A DNA stretch of 64,000 bases from Leisingera sp. ANG-M1 (GCF_000813745.1 NZ_JWLC01000018.1:62001-126000); one strand, 5' to 3'. Positions 54,877-64,000 are shown, counted from the first letter of the stretch. Made by a program: numbers and translations. The notes: generated by a model not told the origin, from the sequence alone.

Positions 54877-57138
54877 ATGGAAACTGCGGACGGGGCCGGC
54901 AGCGGCCCCCTAGCCAGCTATTACAGGAAATACGGCTCGCTTGAGCTGCTGCTGCGCTATGCCCGCGGCCGTGTCCGCCTGTTCTGGGGGCGGCAGCTTT
55001 TCATGGGGCTGGCCTTTCTTGTGCTGGGTCTGGTGGTGCCGCCGCTGTACGCGCTGGCGGGCTATGCCATTTCTCTTGCCGGCGATGCTGCCGATTGCCT
55101 GCTGCTACGCCAGGCCGATGCGCTGACCCGGCGCGGCATGCGGGAGGGCACCCTGCGGCTGCTGACGTCTCTGACGGCCTTTCTGCATGCAGCGGCCCTT
55201 AGTGCCGCTGCTTCGGTGCCGTTCTTCGTGGAGATGCCCTCGCTGATGGCGCATACCCATAACGAACCGCTGTTTACTATCGGGTTGCTGGCGGGGGCGG
55301 CGATCAATGCCGGCCTGGTGCTGCCCTATCATCCGCGCGCAGTTGTCACCAAACTGCTGGTCTATGCAGCTTTGCCGGTTGCCTTCCTTGCGTATGAAAT
55401 CATCGAGGCGCCGGTTCTGGCGCCGATGTACAATTTGCACTTGGCCGGGCTGGCGGTGCTTTATGGCTCTTTTTGCTGGTTCCTCGCCTTTGTCATGCGC
55501 AATTCCAGCCGGGCCCGCAGTCATACGCTGGCCCAGGCGCTGCAGCAGCAGGAACTGGAGAGCGCCTATGCCCGGCTCTATGAGCAGCAGATGGAGGCCA
55601 AGCGCCTGGCCCTGGTGGCGGAAAACGCCAACGACAGCGTGATGCTGATGGACCGCGACGGGCGCATCACCTGGGTCAATGACAGTTTCACCCGCCTGAC
55701 CGGCTATTCTTATGAAGAGGCTGTGGGCCAGATGCCCGGCGATCTGCTGAACAGCGGTGAAACCGATGCGGCCACCATCCGCCAGCTGCAGGACAGCGTC
55801 CGCTATGCCCGGCCGGTGCGGGTGGAAATCCGCAACCGTCGCAAGGACGGGGAGCGGATCTGGATCGAGACCAGCCAGGTGCCGATGCTGGACAGTGCAG
55901 GCGAGCTGGAAACCCTGATTGCGGTGGAGCGGGACATTTCCGCCGCCAAGGAGCACGCCCGGCAGCTGGAAGAGGCCCGGATTGCCGCCGAAGAAGGCGC
56001 GCGGGCCAAGGCCGACTTCCTGGCCACTATGAGCCATGAGATCCGCACGCCGATGAACGGGGTGATCGGTATGGCGCAATTGCTGCGGGACAGCGGGCTG
56101 AACGAAGAACAGGACGCCTATGCCGGAACCATTCTCAGCTCCGCGGATACGTTGCTGGCGCTGATCAACGATGTTCTGGATGTGTCCAAAATGGATGCCG
56201 AAGGAGTTTCCTTCAGCCGTGCGAATTTCGACCCTCGCGCCTGTTTCGGCGAGACAATTCAGCTGCTGCAGGGACAGGCGGATGCAAAAGGGCTGGAGCT
56301 GCTGCTCGACATTCATGATGCGGTGCCCGCTCAGCTGTATGGAGACGACCGGCGGATCCGGCAGATCCTGATGAATCTTGCCGGTAACGCGATCAAATTC
56401 ACCGAACAGGGACGGGTTACGGTCACCCTCGGCGCGGAGCCGGCGGCGGCGGGCTATGACCTGCTGTTCTCGGTTGCCGACACCGGGATCGGCATCGCCA
56501 AGGAGAAGCTTGAAACGGTGTTTGACCGGTTCTCGCAGGCAGACGCGGCAATCAGCCGGCGTTTTGGCGGCACCGGCCTTGGCTTGGCGATTTGCCGCCG
56601 CCTGAGCGAGGCGATGGATGGCAATATCTCGGTGTCATCCGAATTGGGAGCGGGCTCCTGTTTCACAGTACGGCTGCGGTTGGGCCTTGCCAGAGCGGAA
56701 CCCCGCGCGGAGCCGGCCGTGCCGCCGCGGTCCGCCGGTCTGCAGGTTCTGGATGGATTGCGGGTGCTGGTGGCTGAAGACAACGCGGTGAACCGGGTGC
56801 TGCTGGAGAAATTCCTGCAAGCGGCCCCGGTGGAACTGGCCTTTGCCAAAGACGGCCGGGAAGCTGTCGCGCGGTTCGAGGCCTTTGCTCCGGATATCAT
56901 CCTGATGGATATGTCGATGCCGGAGATGGACGGGCTGGAAGCCACCCGCGCAATCCGTACCTTGCCGCGCCCGCAGCCGGCCATTGTGGCGCTCACCGCC
57001 AATGCCTTTGCCTCCGACAGGGAGGCGTGTCTTGCGGCAGGCATGGATGAATTCATGAGCAAGCCGGTTAACCGGGGCAAACTGCTGGAACTTCTGGAAC
57101 AGCTGGCGCCGCAGGTGCAAAGCCGCCGCGCGGGCTGA
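54877..57138 (+). CDS. Hybrid sensor histidine kinase (membrane, PAS, HisKA, HATPase, receiver)
   Basis: 753 aa. About five to six hydrophobic segments occupy residues 40-215. A coiled-coil stretch (ALQQQELESAYARLYEQQMEAKRLAL) leads into a PAS/PAC domain (NDSVMLMDRDGRITWVNDSFTRLTGYSYEEAVGQMPGDLL). HisKA has His387 in MSHEIRTPMNGVIGMAQLL; HATPase has NLAGNAIKF and DTGIGIAKEKLETVFDRFSQAD. The receiver has Asp678 in IILMDMSMPEMDG. There is no dedicated regulator or Hpt gene beside it. It lies between pncA and pncB in the same direction; whether it senses NAD-related signals is unknown. Confidence 0.9.
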   Translation: METADGAGSGPLASYYRKYGSLELLLRYARGRVRLFWGRQLFMGLAFLVLGLVVPPLYALAGYAISLAGDAADCLLLRQADALTRRGMREGTLRLLTSLTAFLHAAALSAAASVPFFVEMPSLMAHTHNEPLFTIGLLAGAAINAGLVLPYHPRAVVTKLLVYAALPVAFLAYEIIEAPVLAPMYNLHLAGLAVLYGSFCWFLAFVMRNSSRARSHTLAQALQQQELESAYARLYEQQMEAKRLALVAENANDSVMLMDRDGRITWVNDSFTRLTGYSYEEAVGQMPGDLLNSGETDAATIRQLQDSVRYARPVRVEIRNRRKDGERIWIETSQVPMLDSAGELETLIAVERDISAAKEHARQLEEARIAAEEGARAKADFLATMSHEIRTPMNGVIGMAQLLRDSGLNEEQDAYAGTILSSADTLLALINDVLDVSKMDAEGVSFSRANFDPRACFGETIQLLQGQADAKGLELLLDIHDAVPAQLYGDDRRIRQILMNLAGNAIKFTEQGRVTVTLGAEPAAAGYDLLFSVADTGIGIAKEKLETVFDRFSQADAAISRRFGGTGLGLAICRRLSEAMDGNISVSSELGAGSCFTVRLRLGLARAEPRAEPAVPPRSAGLQVLDGLRVLVAEDNAVNRVLLEKFLQAAPVELAFAKDGREAVARFEAFAPDIILMDMSMPEMDGLEATRAIRTLPRPQPAIVALTANAFASDREACLAAGMDEFMSKPVNRGKLLELLEQLAPQVQSRRAG

Positions 57139-57201
57139 TTTCCTTTGCCCCCGCCGGCGGGCTATCCTATCAATCAGTGATCCTTAAGCACGAGGCCGCC
57201 G

Positions 57202-58491
57202 GTGGATATTGCAACCCGCGTCTATAATCACAAATGGAAGATCGATCCGATTGTCCGGTCGCTGATCGACACTGATTTCTACAAGCTTTTGATGTGCCAG
57301 TCGGTGTTCCGCAACAAGCCGGACACCACGGTGGCCTTCTCGCTGATCAACCGTTCCTCACAGGTGCCGCTGGCACGGCTGATCGACGAGGGTGAGCTGC
57401 GCGAGCAGCTTGATCACATCCGCTCGCTGTCGCTCAGCCGCGGCGAAAGCACCTGGCTGCGCGGGAATACCTTCTATGGCAAGCGGCAGATGTTCCGCCC
57501 CGATTTCATGGAATGGTTCGAAGGCCTGCGCCTGCCGCCCTATCAGTTGGAGCGCAAGGGCGATCAGTACGAGCTGACTTTCGAAGGCAAATGGCACGAG
57601 GTCATGCTGTGGGAGATTCCAGCGCTGGCGGTGCTAATGGAGCTGCGCTCGCGTGCCGTGATCAACAGCATGGGCCGGTTCGAGCTGCAGGTGCTCTACG
57701 CCCGCGCCATGACCCGGGTCTGGGAAAAAATAGAACGCCTGCGCGAAGTGGAGGGCTTGACGATTGCCGACTTCGGCACCCGCCGCCGCCACTCCTTCCT
57801 CTGGCAGGACTGGTGCGTGCAGGCAATGCTCGAGGGGCTGGGGGAGAAGTTCACCGGCACCTCCAACTGCCTCATCGCCATGCGCCGCGAGGTGGAGGCG
57901 ATCGGCACCAACGCCCATGAGCTGCCGATGGTCTATTCGGCGCTGGCCGAAGGCGACGCGGCGCTGGCGCAAGCGCCCTATGATGTACTGTCGGATTGGC
58001 ATGACGAGCACGAGGGCAACCTGCGCATCATCCTGCCGGACACCTACGGCACCAAGGGTTTTCTAGACCGTGCGCCCGACTGGCTGGCAGGCTGGACCGG
58101 CATCCGCATCGACAGCGGGGATCCCGTCAAGGGTGCCGAGGTGGCGATCAACTGGTGGCAGCAGCGCGGTGAGGATCCGGCGGACAAGCGTGTGATCTTT
58201 TCCGATGGGCTGGATGTGCAGCAGATCCAGGATCTGCACGCGCAGTTCTCGGGGCGCACCAAAGTGTCCTTTGGCTGGGGCACGCTTTTGACAAATGATT
58301 TCCGCGGACTGGTGCCGGAGGATGCGCTGGCGCCGTTTTCGCTGGTCTGCAAGGCGGTGGCCGCCAATGGGAAGCCCACCGTGAAACTGTCGGACAACCC
58401 GGAAAAGGCAATGGGGCCTGCGGAAGAAATCAAGCGCTACAAACGGGTGTTCGGCGTTGGCGCGCAAGAGCGGCTGGACGTCATCGTCTGA
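57202..58491 (+). CDS. pncB: Nicotinate phosphoribosyltransferase
   Basis: 429 aa. Diagnostic blocks: SLIDTDFYKLLMCQSVFRNKPDTTVAFSLINRS, FGTRRRHSFLWQDWCVQAMLEGLGEKFTGTSNCLIAM, and GIRIDSGDPVKGAEVAINWW. It makes nicotinate mononucleotide from nicotinate and PRPP in the Preiss-Handler NAD salvage route, following PncA. The start is GTG 57202 with GAGG about 10 nt upstream; no ATG fits. A family B repeat follows 32 nt after the stop. Confidence 0.95.
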   Translation: MDIATRVYNHKWKIDPIVRSLIDTDFYKLLMCQSVFRNKPDTTVAFSLINRSSQVPLARLIDEGELREQLDHIRSLSLSRGESTWLRGNTFYGKRQMFRPDFMEWFEGLRLPPYQLERKGDQYELTFEGKWHEVMLWEIPALAVLMELRSRAVINSMGRFELQVLYARAMTRVWEKIERLREVEGLTIADFGTRRRHSFLWQDWCVQAMLEGLGEKFTGTSNCLIAMRREVEAIGTNAHELPMVYSALAEGDAALAQAPYDVLSDWHDEHEGNLRIILPDTYGTKGFLDRAPDWLAGWTGIRIDSGDPVKGAEVAINWWQQRGEDPADKRVIFSDGLDVQQIQDLHAQFSGRTKVSFGWGTLLTNDFRGLVPEDALAPFSLVCKAVAANGKPTVKLSDNPEKAMGPAEEIKRYKRVFGVGAQERLDVIV

Positions 58492-58523
58492 GATTGCGCT
58501 AGCGGTGCCAGCAGCAACGGGCA

Positions 58524-58602
58524 GCTCCCGCGCGTCGCCCATGCTTTGAAAAGCAAGGCCGCCCCTTGGGCCCGGCAGGCCGCGCCGGAGGCGCGGCCTG
58601 CC
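58524..58602 (+). repeat. Family B intergenic repeat, copy 3
   Basis: A 79-bp element with box 1 GCTCCCGCGC (58524), a small TGCTTT/AAAGCA hairpin, box 2 CTTGGGCCCGGC (58565-58576) and a perfect 13-bp hairpin, 58574-58586 against 58590-58602, with loop GGA. It lies in the 159-bp convergent gap between pncB and the aldehyde dehydrogenase gene. Confidence 0.8.
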
Positions 58603-58650
58603 TCCGGCGAGGTGAAAAGCACAGCGCAAAACCTCCGGCGTCAACCGGTT

Positions 58651-60108
58651 TCAGCCGTGATGGGCCGCCACCGTTTTCAGCTGAGAAAAGCCGTAGAGCG
58701 CCTCAAACCCTTTTTCCCGGCCGTGGCCGGATTTCCCGACCCCGCCAAATGGCAGCTCCACACCGCCGCCGGCCCCGTAATTGTTGATGAAGACTTGTCC
58801 CGCCCGCAGCTGCTTCGCCAGCCGCATCTGGCGGCTGCCGTCACGGGTCCAAATGCTGGCGACCAGCCCGTATTCCGTGGCATTCGCGATCCGGAGAGCC
58901 TCGGTTTCGGTTTCAAACGGGATCAGGACCTGCACCGGCCCAAAGATTTCTTCGCGCGCCAGGACATGATCCTCCGGCACATCGGCAAACAGTGTCGGGC
59001 GCACATAAGCGCCGCCCTCGGGGGCGTGCGGGACGACAGTTGCCTGGGCTGCAACCGGCAGTCCTGAGCCCTGTTCCAGATACCTTTCCACAATCTGCTT
59101 CTGGCGGGCAGAGATCAGCGGCCCGACCCGCAAATCTTCGGCTGCTGGCCCCACGGTTAGGGCGGTGTAAGCCTCAGCCATCCGCGCCTTAACGTCTGCA
59201 TACACCCCGCGCTGCACCAGAATCCGCGAGGAGGCCGAGCAGGTCTGGCCTGCGTTCTGAATGCCTGCGTTCACAAGGAAGGGAAGGGCCGCATCCAGAT
59301 CGGCGTCATCAAACACCAGTTGCGGCGACTTGCCGCCCAGCTCCAGCGTCACCGGCACAACATTGGCGCCTGCCGCCTGCTGCACCAGTGCGCCTGTTTT
59401 GACAGAGCCGGTGAAGGAAATGTGCTGAACACCAGGATGCCCGGCCAAAGCCGCGCCGGCCTCGGCGCCCAGGCCCGGTACCACATTCAGAACCCCGGCG
59501 GGCAAACCGGCCTCAATGGCGATACAGGCAAAGGCCAGAGCTGTCAGGCAGGCCTCCTCGGCGGGTTTCAGCACGCAGGCGTTGCCCATCGCCAGCGCCG
59601 CACCGACCGAGCGGCCGATGATCTGCATCGGATAGTTCCAGGGCACGATATGCCCCGTGACCCCGTGCGGCTCGCGCAGGGTATAGACGGTGTAGCCATC
59701 CAGATAGGGAATGGTTTCCCCCATCACCTTATCCGCCGCGCCGCCGTAGAACTCGCAGTAGCGCGCCAGCGCCACCGCATCGGCGCGCGCCTGGGTGAGC
59801 GGCTTGCCCACATCCATGGCTTCCAGCACCGCCAGGTCTTCAACCCGCTCCAGTACCAGCTGTCCGATGCGGGTCAGGATGCGGCCCCGCTCCAGCGCGG
59901 TCATCGCACCCCATTCCCCCTCCAGTGCGGCGCCTGCTGCTGCGACCGCTGCGTTGATGTCGGCTTCGCTGCCCCGGGCGATCCGGCAGATTTCGCTGCC
60001 GTCCGATGGATTCATCAGCGGCAGGGTTTCGCCGCTGGCAGCAGGCAGCCATTCTCCACCGATGAGGCAGAGCGCGGGATCGAACCAGAGAGGGGAGGTG
60101 TCAGTCAT
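58651..60108 (-). CDS. Aldehyde dehydrogenase (NAD(P)-dependent, betaine/aminoaldehyde-like)
   Basis: 485 aa. VPWNYPMQIIGRSVGAALAMGNACVLKPAEEA binds the cofactor. The general base is in VTLELGGKSPQLVFDDADLD and the catalytic Cys in NAGQTCSASSRILVQ. The C-terminus is ELPFGGVGKSGHGREKGFEALYGFSQLKTVA. It resembles betaine-aldehyde and gamma-aminobutyraldehyde dehydrogenases, but the substrate cannot be fixed by eye. It is the last gene of a five-gene minus-strand operon with oligopeptide-type ABC genes and overlaps the GNAT gene by 8 nt. An ATG at 60111 is an alternative start. Confidence 0.9.
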   Translation of the reverse strand: MTDTSPLWFDPALCLIGGEWLPAASGETLPLMNPSDGSEICRIARGSEADINAAVAAAGAALEGEWGAMTALERGRILTRIGQLVLERVEDLAVLEAMDVGKPLTQARADAVALARYCEFYGGAADKVMGETIPYLDGYTVYTLREPHGVTGHIVPWNYPMQIIGRSVGAALAMGNACVLKPAEEACLTALAFACIAIEAGLPAGVLNVVPGLGAEAGAALAGHPGVQHISFTGSVKTGALVQQAAGANVVPVTLELGGKSPQLVFDDADLDAALPFLVNAGIQNAGQTCSASSRILVQRGVYADVKARMAEAYTALTVGPAAEDLRVGPLISARQKQIVERYLEQGSGLPVAAQATVVPHAPEGGAYVRPTLFADVPEDHVLAREEIFGPVQVLIPFETETEALRIANATEYGLVASIWTRDGSRQMRLAKQLRAGQVFINNYGAGGGVELPFGGVGKSGHGREKGFEALYGFSQLKTVAAHHG

Positions 60109-60574
60109 CATGCGCTCCTGCGATGTCGAAGCTGTAGCTTTTGATCTGATGTTCGGTGAAAGGCGCGCCTTCGCGCAAGTCCCGGATACCCGGCAGAATG
60201 CTGAGACAGGTGCCCCAGAAGGCCACCGCCTCGCGTGAGGACTTGGACAGCCCCATGCGCCAGCGGCCCGGAAATTCGCGGAGTATCAAGGTGGCCGCCT
60301 GCTGCCCCCAGCCCCGGCGGCGATGCTGCGGCAGGATGCAGAATTCCGACAATTCGCGCCGGTCATCCGGCAGGTTCAGCACGATGGCAAACCCGATGCG
60401 CCGGATATCATTCAGGATCCAGAAGGCGGTCACGTCCTTGCGGTTCAGCATCTGGCCTGCCCGCTCCGTGGGATCAATGACGGCCTGCGGGGCGACTTCG
60501 GCAAAATAAGGTGCCAGCGCTGCGGCAAAGAAGGCCTGCTCCCGCGGCATGATCAGTGCCAGCGCCAGGGTCAT
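60101..60574 (-). CDS. GNAT-family N-acetyltransferase
   Basis: 157 aa. The acetyl-CoA loop is LSEFCILPQHRRRGWGQQAATLIL (R-x-x-G-x-G/A type), with VTAFWILNDIRRIGFAIVLNLPDDRRE before it and SREAVAFWGTCLSIL after it. The acceptor is unknown; the position between the ABC ATPase and aldehyde dehydrogenase genes (overlaps of 4 and 8 nt) suggests that it modifies the imported compound or one derived from it. Confidence 0.82.
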   Translation of the reverse strand: MTLALALIMPREQAFFAAALAPYFAEVAPQAVIDPTERAGQMLNRKDVTAFWILNDIRRIGFAIVLNLPDDRRELSEFCILPQHRRRGWGQQAATLILREFPGRWRMGLSKSSREAVAFWGTCLSILPGIRDLREGAPFTEHQIKSYSFDIAGAHDD

Positions 60575-62163
60575 GCGGCCCCCTGATCCAGATCGGGCAG
60601 CACTGGCGCGGCGGCAATCAGCTGCCGGGTGTAGGGATGCTGCGGGTTGCTGAAAACGGTTTCGGTTTCGCCCTGCTCGACAATCTGCCCCTGCTGCATC
60701 ACCAGGCAGCGGTCAGTGATCGTGCGCACCACGCTCAGGTCGTGGCTGATGAACAGATAGGTGAGGGCGTAGGCCTCGCACAGCTCTGCCAGCAGGTCGA
60801 GGATACGGGCGCGGACAGACACATCCAGGGCCGAGACCGCCTCATCAAATATGATCAGCTCCGGCCGCGTGATCAGCGCTCGGGCAATGGCGATCCGCTG
60901 CCGCTGGCCGCCGGAGAACTGGTGGATGTATTTCTGTGCATCGTCAGGCTGCAGTCCAACGGCGGTGAGGGTTTCGGCAATCAGGTCTCTGCGAGCTGTC
61001 CCCGTTGGCGGGTCTGGCAGCGTGTAGAAAGGCTCGGTGATCAGCCGCTCAACCCTATGACGCGGATTGAAGCTGCCGTAGGGGTCCTGAAACACCACTT
61101 GCATCTTGCGGCGGAGGCTGGGGGCAAGGTGAGTCGTGACGGGTTGCCCATCCAGGCGAATCGCGCCTTGCTGCAGCGGTTCCAACCCCAGAATTGCCCT
61201 TGTTAGGGTCGATTTTCCGCAGCCCGACTCACCAACAAGCCCCAGCCGCTCTCCGCGGTTCAGGGTAAAGGAGACACCGTTCACGGCACGGAATGTGCCG
61301 GGTTTGGAGAACAGCGACTTGCGTGGCGTCTTGTAGTCGCGCACCGCGTTCCTGACCTCCAGCAGCGGGGCAGGGGCAGGCGGGGCCGGCAGCGCGACCT
61401 GATGGTTCGAGGCGGCAAACAGCATCTGCGTGTAAGGATGGCGCATATTGCGCAGCAGCCAATCCGTATGGCCGGTCTCCACCACCTCGCCGTGGCGCAT
61501 GACAACGATCCGGTCGGCCAGATCTGCCACCACCGCCAGATCGTGGGTGATGATCAGCAGCCCCATGCCATAGTCCTGCACCAGATCCTTCAGCAGATCG
61601 AGAATCTGCGCCTGGGTGGTCACGTCCAGCGCGGTGGTCGGCTCATCCGCGATCAGCAGCTTGGGACGCAGGGCGATGGCCATGGCAATCACCACCCGCT
61701 GGCGCTGGCCGCCAGACAGTTCATGCGGATAGCGCGTCAGGGGAAAGCGGTCCGCAGGCAGCCCGACCCGGTCCAGCACCTCGCGCGCGCGGGCTTCGGC
61801 CTCGGCGCGGGCCATTGCTTTGTGGATCAGGATGGTCTCCATCACCTGTTCGCCAATGGTTTTGACCGGGTTCAAGGCTGTCATCGGCTCTTGGAAGACC
61901 ATGCCCACGGATTGACCGCGAATGGCACACATCTCAGTCTCGGACTGCTCCAGCAACTGTGTGCCGTCCAGTGTTATGTAGCCTTTCGCCTGTGCGAGTT
62001 CCGGCAGCAGCCCCAACACCGCCAGCGCGGTCATCGACTTTCCCGAGCCGCTTTCGCCGGTGACGGCCACGATCTCGCCCGGGTCGACGTGGAAAGACAC
62101 ATCTTTCAACACCGGGAGGCAGCCGATGGAGAGCGACATATGGGTGACATCCAGCAAGGTCAT
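60571..62163 (-). CDS. Fused two-domain ABC transporter ATPase (dipeptide/oligopeptide type)
   Basis: 530 aa with two complete ABC cassettes in one chain, equivalent to DppD plus DppF. Domain 1 has Walker A GESGSGKS (about 35-42), signature LSGGQRQRV and Walker [13 protein letters not shown]. Domain 2 has GESGCGKS near residue 320, FSGGQRQRI and [12 protein letters not shown]. The start is ATG 62163 ([14 protein letters not shown]); the open frame continues upstream, but that part is the other reading of the permease gene. It overlaps the permease by 4 nt and the GNAT gene by 4 nt. Confidence 0.93.
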   Translation of the reverse strand: MTLLDVTHMSLSIGCLPVLKDVSFHVDPGEIVAVTGESGSGKSMTALAVLGLLPELAQAKGYITLDGTQLLEQSETEMCAIRGQSVGMVFQEPMTALNPVKTIGEQVMETILIHKAMARAEAEARAREVLDRVGLPADRFPLTRYPHELSGGQRQRVVIAMAIALRPKLLIADEPTTALDVTTQAQILDLLKDLVQDYGMGLLIITHDLAVVADLADRIVVMRHGEVVETGHTDWLLRNMRHPYTQMLFAASNHQVALPAPPAPAPLLEVRNAVRDYKTPRKSLFSKPGTFRAVNGVSFTLNRGERLGLVGESGCGKSTLTRAILGLEPLQQGAIRLDGQPVTTHLAPSLRRKMQVVFQDPYGSFNPRHRVERLITEPFYTLPDPPTGTARRDLIAETLTAVGLQPDDAQKYIHQFSGGQRQRIAIARALITRPELIIFDEAVSALDVSVRARILDLLAELCEAYALTYLFISHDLSVVRTITDRCLVMQQGQIVEQGETETVFSNPQHPYTRQLIAAAPVLPDLDQGAA

Positions 62164-62975
62164 GCGCGTGCCACCCGCAGTTTCGGGTCCAGGTAGTCGC
62201 GCAACCCGTCGCCCAGCAGGTTCAGCCCCAGCACCGTCAGGATAATGGCCGAGCCGGGGACCAGCGCCAGATGCGGGGCAAAGCTCACCATGGTTTGCGC
62301 ATCGGCCAGCATCCGGCCCCAGCTGGGCGTGGGCGGCTGAGCACCCAGGCCGACGTAGGACAGGCCGGCCTCGGCCAGGATCGCCAGCGAGAACTGGATG
62401 GTGCCTTGCACGATCAGCAGGTTCATGACGTTGGGCAGGATGTGCTCGGCCGAAATACGCGCTGCACTTTTGCCTGCCACCCGGGCTGCCAGGATGAACT
62501 CGCGCTCCCAAAGGGACAGCGCCGCGCCGCGGGTGATGCGGGCAAAGACGGGAATGTTGAAGATGCCGATGGCGATGATGGCGTTGACGGCACCGGCGCC
62601 CAGGACGGCCGTGATCAGGATGGCGATCACCAGCGACGGGAAGGCAAAGACCAGATCGTTGCCGCGCATAATCCCCTCGTCCAGCCATGACCCTTTGCGT
62701 GCTGCCGCGGCCAGCCCCAGCGGCACGCCGGCCCCCATGCCGATACCCACGGCGACCAGTGCCACGGCGATAGAGGTACGGGCGCCGACCATGATCATCG
62801 ACATCAGGTCGCGCCCGAAATGATCGGTGCCCAGCCAGTGCTGCCCGTTGGGGGTTTGCAATTTGGCCGGGATGTTCAATGCGGCGTGATCGAACGGCGT
62901 CCATAAGAACGACACCGCCGCGGCCAGCAGCACCAGTGCGGACAGCAGGCCGCCAAGGATCAGGTTGCGGCTCAT
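62160..62975 (-). CDS. ABC transporter permease, DppC/OppC type
   Basis: 271 aa. An N-terminal membrane helix (LILGGLLSALVLLAAAVSFLW), then HWLGTDHFGRDLMSMIMVGARTSIAVALVAVGIGMGAG, the classic DppC opening, and the EAA loop region around EFILAARVAGKSAARISAEHILPNVMNLLIV. About six membrane segments. It forms the pore with the DppB-type protein encoded just upstream; the genes overlap by 4 nt. Confidence 0.93.
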   Translation of the reverse strand: MSRNLILGGLLSALVLLAAAVSFLWTPFDHAALNIPAKLQTPNGQHWLGTDHFGRDLMSMIMVGARTSIAVALVAVGIGMGAGVPLGLAAAARKGSWLDEGIMRGNDLVFAFPSLVIAILITAVLGAGAVNAIIAIGIFNIPVFARITRGAALSLWEREFILAARVAGKSAARISAEHILPNVMNLLIVQGTIQFSLAILAEAGLSYVGLGAQPPTPSWGRMLADAQTMVSFAPHLALVPGSAIILTVLGLNLLGDGLRDYLDPKLRVARA

Positions 62976-63919
62976 GTCAGGCTCCTGAGGCGCGGGTCCA
63001 CCAGTGCATAGGCGAGATCGACCAGGAAGTTCACCGTGATCACCGCAAAGACCAGCAGCATCACCACTGATTCCACTACGATCAGATCGCGCGAGGAGAT
63101 CGCCTGGAACACCAGCCGCCCAAGGCCGGGCAGGTAGAAGACCTGCTCGATGATGATGGCGCCTGCCAGAAGGAAGGAGAATTGCAGGCCGATGATGGTC
63201 AGCACCGGGATCAGTGCATTGCGCACGCCATGCCGCCACAGCGCTTGATTCCGGGTCAGCCCCTTGGCGCGGGCGGTGCGCATGAAGTCCTCACCCAGTA
63301 TGTCCAGCAGCGACGAGCGCATAACCCGGGTCAGGATCGCCGCCTGCGGCAGCGCCAGCGCAATGGCGGGCAGGGTGAGCGCATGCAGGCCTGCCCAAAG
63401 CCCGGCTTCCCAGCCGGGGAACCCGCCGGCCCCGAACCAGCGCAGGTTGATAGCAAAGATCAGCACCAGCATCATCGCAAACCAGAAGTTCGGCACCGCA
63501 ACGCCCAGCTGCGTGGCGCCGGTCACCGCCATATCTCCCGCCTTGCCTCGGCGGGCAGCGGCGTAGATGCCTGCGGGAAAAGCGATCAGGGTGGAGAGGG
63601 TCAGAGCGTAGACCGCCAGCGGCAGCGACACCCACAGCCGGTCAGCAATCATCCCGGCCACCGGCGTGCGGTAGGTATAGGAGGTACCGAAATCGCCGCC
63701 CAGCATGCCTATGACCCAGGTCAGGTACCGGGCAGGCTTGCTTTGGTCCAGCCCTAGTTCGGCCTTCAGCGCAGCAACCGTATCCGCCTGCGCATTCACT
63801 CCCAGCATGAAGGAAGCGGGATCGCCCGGAGCAACCTCAACCACAAAGAAGATCACCAGCGAGGCAGCAGCCAGGCTGAGAAGCAGGGACAGAAGGCGTT
63901 TCAAGGCATAGCGCAGCAT
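62972..63919 (-). CDS. ABC transporter permease, DppB/OppB type
   Basis: 315 aa. MLRYALKRLLSLLLSLAAASLVIFFVVEVAPGDPASFMLG is the standard N-terminus (VAPGDPA), followed by GLDQSKPARYLTWVIGMLGGDFGTSYTYRTPVAGMIADRLWVSLPLA. The EAA-like loop is EDFMRTARAKGLTRNQALWRHGVRNALIPVLTIIG. I chose ATG 63919 because the family homology begins there; an upstream in-frame ATG at 63997 would add 26 unconserved residues. The gene for the solute-binding protein is not in the window and may lie beyond 64000. Confidence 0.93.
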   Translation of the reverse strand: MLRYALKRLLSLLLSLAAASLVIFFVVEVAPGDPASFMLGVNAQADTVAALKAELGLDQSKPARYLTWVIGMLGGDFGTSYTYRTPVAGMIADRLWVSLPLAVYALTLSTLIAFPAGIYAAARRGKAGDMAVTGATQLGVAVPNFWFAMMLVLIFAINLRWFGAGGFPGWEAGLWAGLHALTLPAIALALPQAAILTRVMRSSLLDILGEDFMRTARAKGLTRNQALWRHGVRNALIPVLTIIGLQFSFLLAGAIIIEQVFYLPGLGRLVFQAISSRDLIVVESVVMLLVFAVITVNFLVDLAYALVDPRLRSLT

Positions 63920-64000
63920 TGCGGCTACGTTAGGTCTGCGTAAAGCAGCGGTCCAGAGAAGAAGCTGGAGAACGTTGCGGACGGCGAAAAAAATCACTCC

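Noticed and set aside
62164-62904. Upstream extension of the fused ABC ATPase by 247 codons
   Set aside because: This stretch is the other-frame reading of the DppC-type permease gene; ABC homology begins at the ATG at 62163, which overlaps the permease stop.

Overview
The window is high-GC DNA from an alphaproteobacterium. The best fit is the Roseobacter group of Rhodobacteraceae (Leisingera/Phaeobacter/Ruegeria-like). The reasons are the gene set (form I CO dehydrogenase, Nap nitrate reductase, two dimethylglycine/sarcosine dehydrogenase-type flavoproteins), many 4-nt ATGA gene overlaps, and short intergenic repeats of a type common in that group. I see no rRNA, tRNA, CRISPR array, insertion sequence or phage gene. 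It reads as ordinary chromosome with metabolic modules set among housekeeping genes. Assignments come from reading motifs by eye; no database search was run.

Layout. 1-10.4 kb: housekeeping (DUF6653 fragment, thioredoxin-TPR protein, LON-domain protein, Trm112, UbiH-type hydroxylase, amidase, DapC-like aminotransferase, FtsK, LolA). 10.7-17.2 kb: mixed genes (lytic transglycosylase lipoprotein, AEC transporter, HspQ, gamma-glutamyltransferase, an RsbW/RsbV-like pair, acetyl-CoA acetyltransferase, free-methionine-R-sulfoxide reductase). 17.3-26.4 kb: a probable glycine-betaine demethylation island (XRE-cupin regulator, LysE exporter, two GFA-family proteins, DMGDH-type flavoprotein, betaine-homocysteine methyltransferase-like protein, GlxA/GbdR-type regulator, SARDH-type flavoprotein). 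26.7-32.1 kb: dnaN-recF-lysE-gyrB, with no dnaA. 32.3-39.5 kb: DUF3137 protein, a PAS histidine kinase with its OmpR-type regulator, a small orphan protein, and a BetI-like repressor divergent from a class III aminotransferase.

39.5-48.1 kb: a CO-oxidation locus, coxC-M-S-L-D-E-F-(44-aa ORF)-G. CoxC is an MHYT-LytTR membrane regulator. Two perfect 12-bp direct repeats, 21 bp apart, lie between it and coxM and look like its operator. CoxL has the form I CSFR loop but with Ser in place of the usual Ala (SYRCSFR). 48.4-53.0 kb: napEFDABC behind an FNR-type box. 53.1-58.5 kb: TrhO and the NAD-salvage genes pncA and pncB, with a hybrid sensor kinase between them. 58.6-64 kb (minus strand): an overlapping operon of oligopeptide-type ABC permeases, a fused two-domain ATPase, a GNAT acetyltransferase and an aldehyde dehydrogenase; the binding protein is presumably outside the window.

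Two families of non-coding repeats run through the window. Family B is a 79-80 bp element (GCTCCCGCGC box, CTTGGGCCCGGC box, perfect 7-13 bp GC hairpin) found three times, each time at a convergent gene junction. Family A is a G-rich hairpin followed by a CCCCgGGgATATTT..GCCAGAAgAA box, found four times, twice inside operons.
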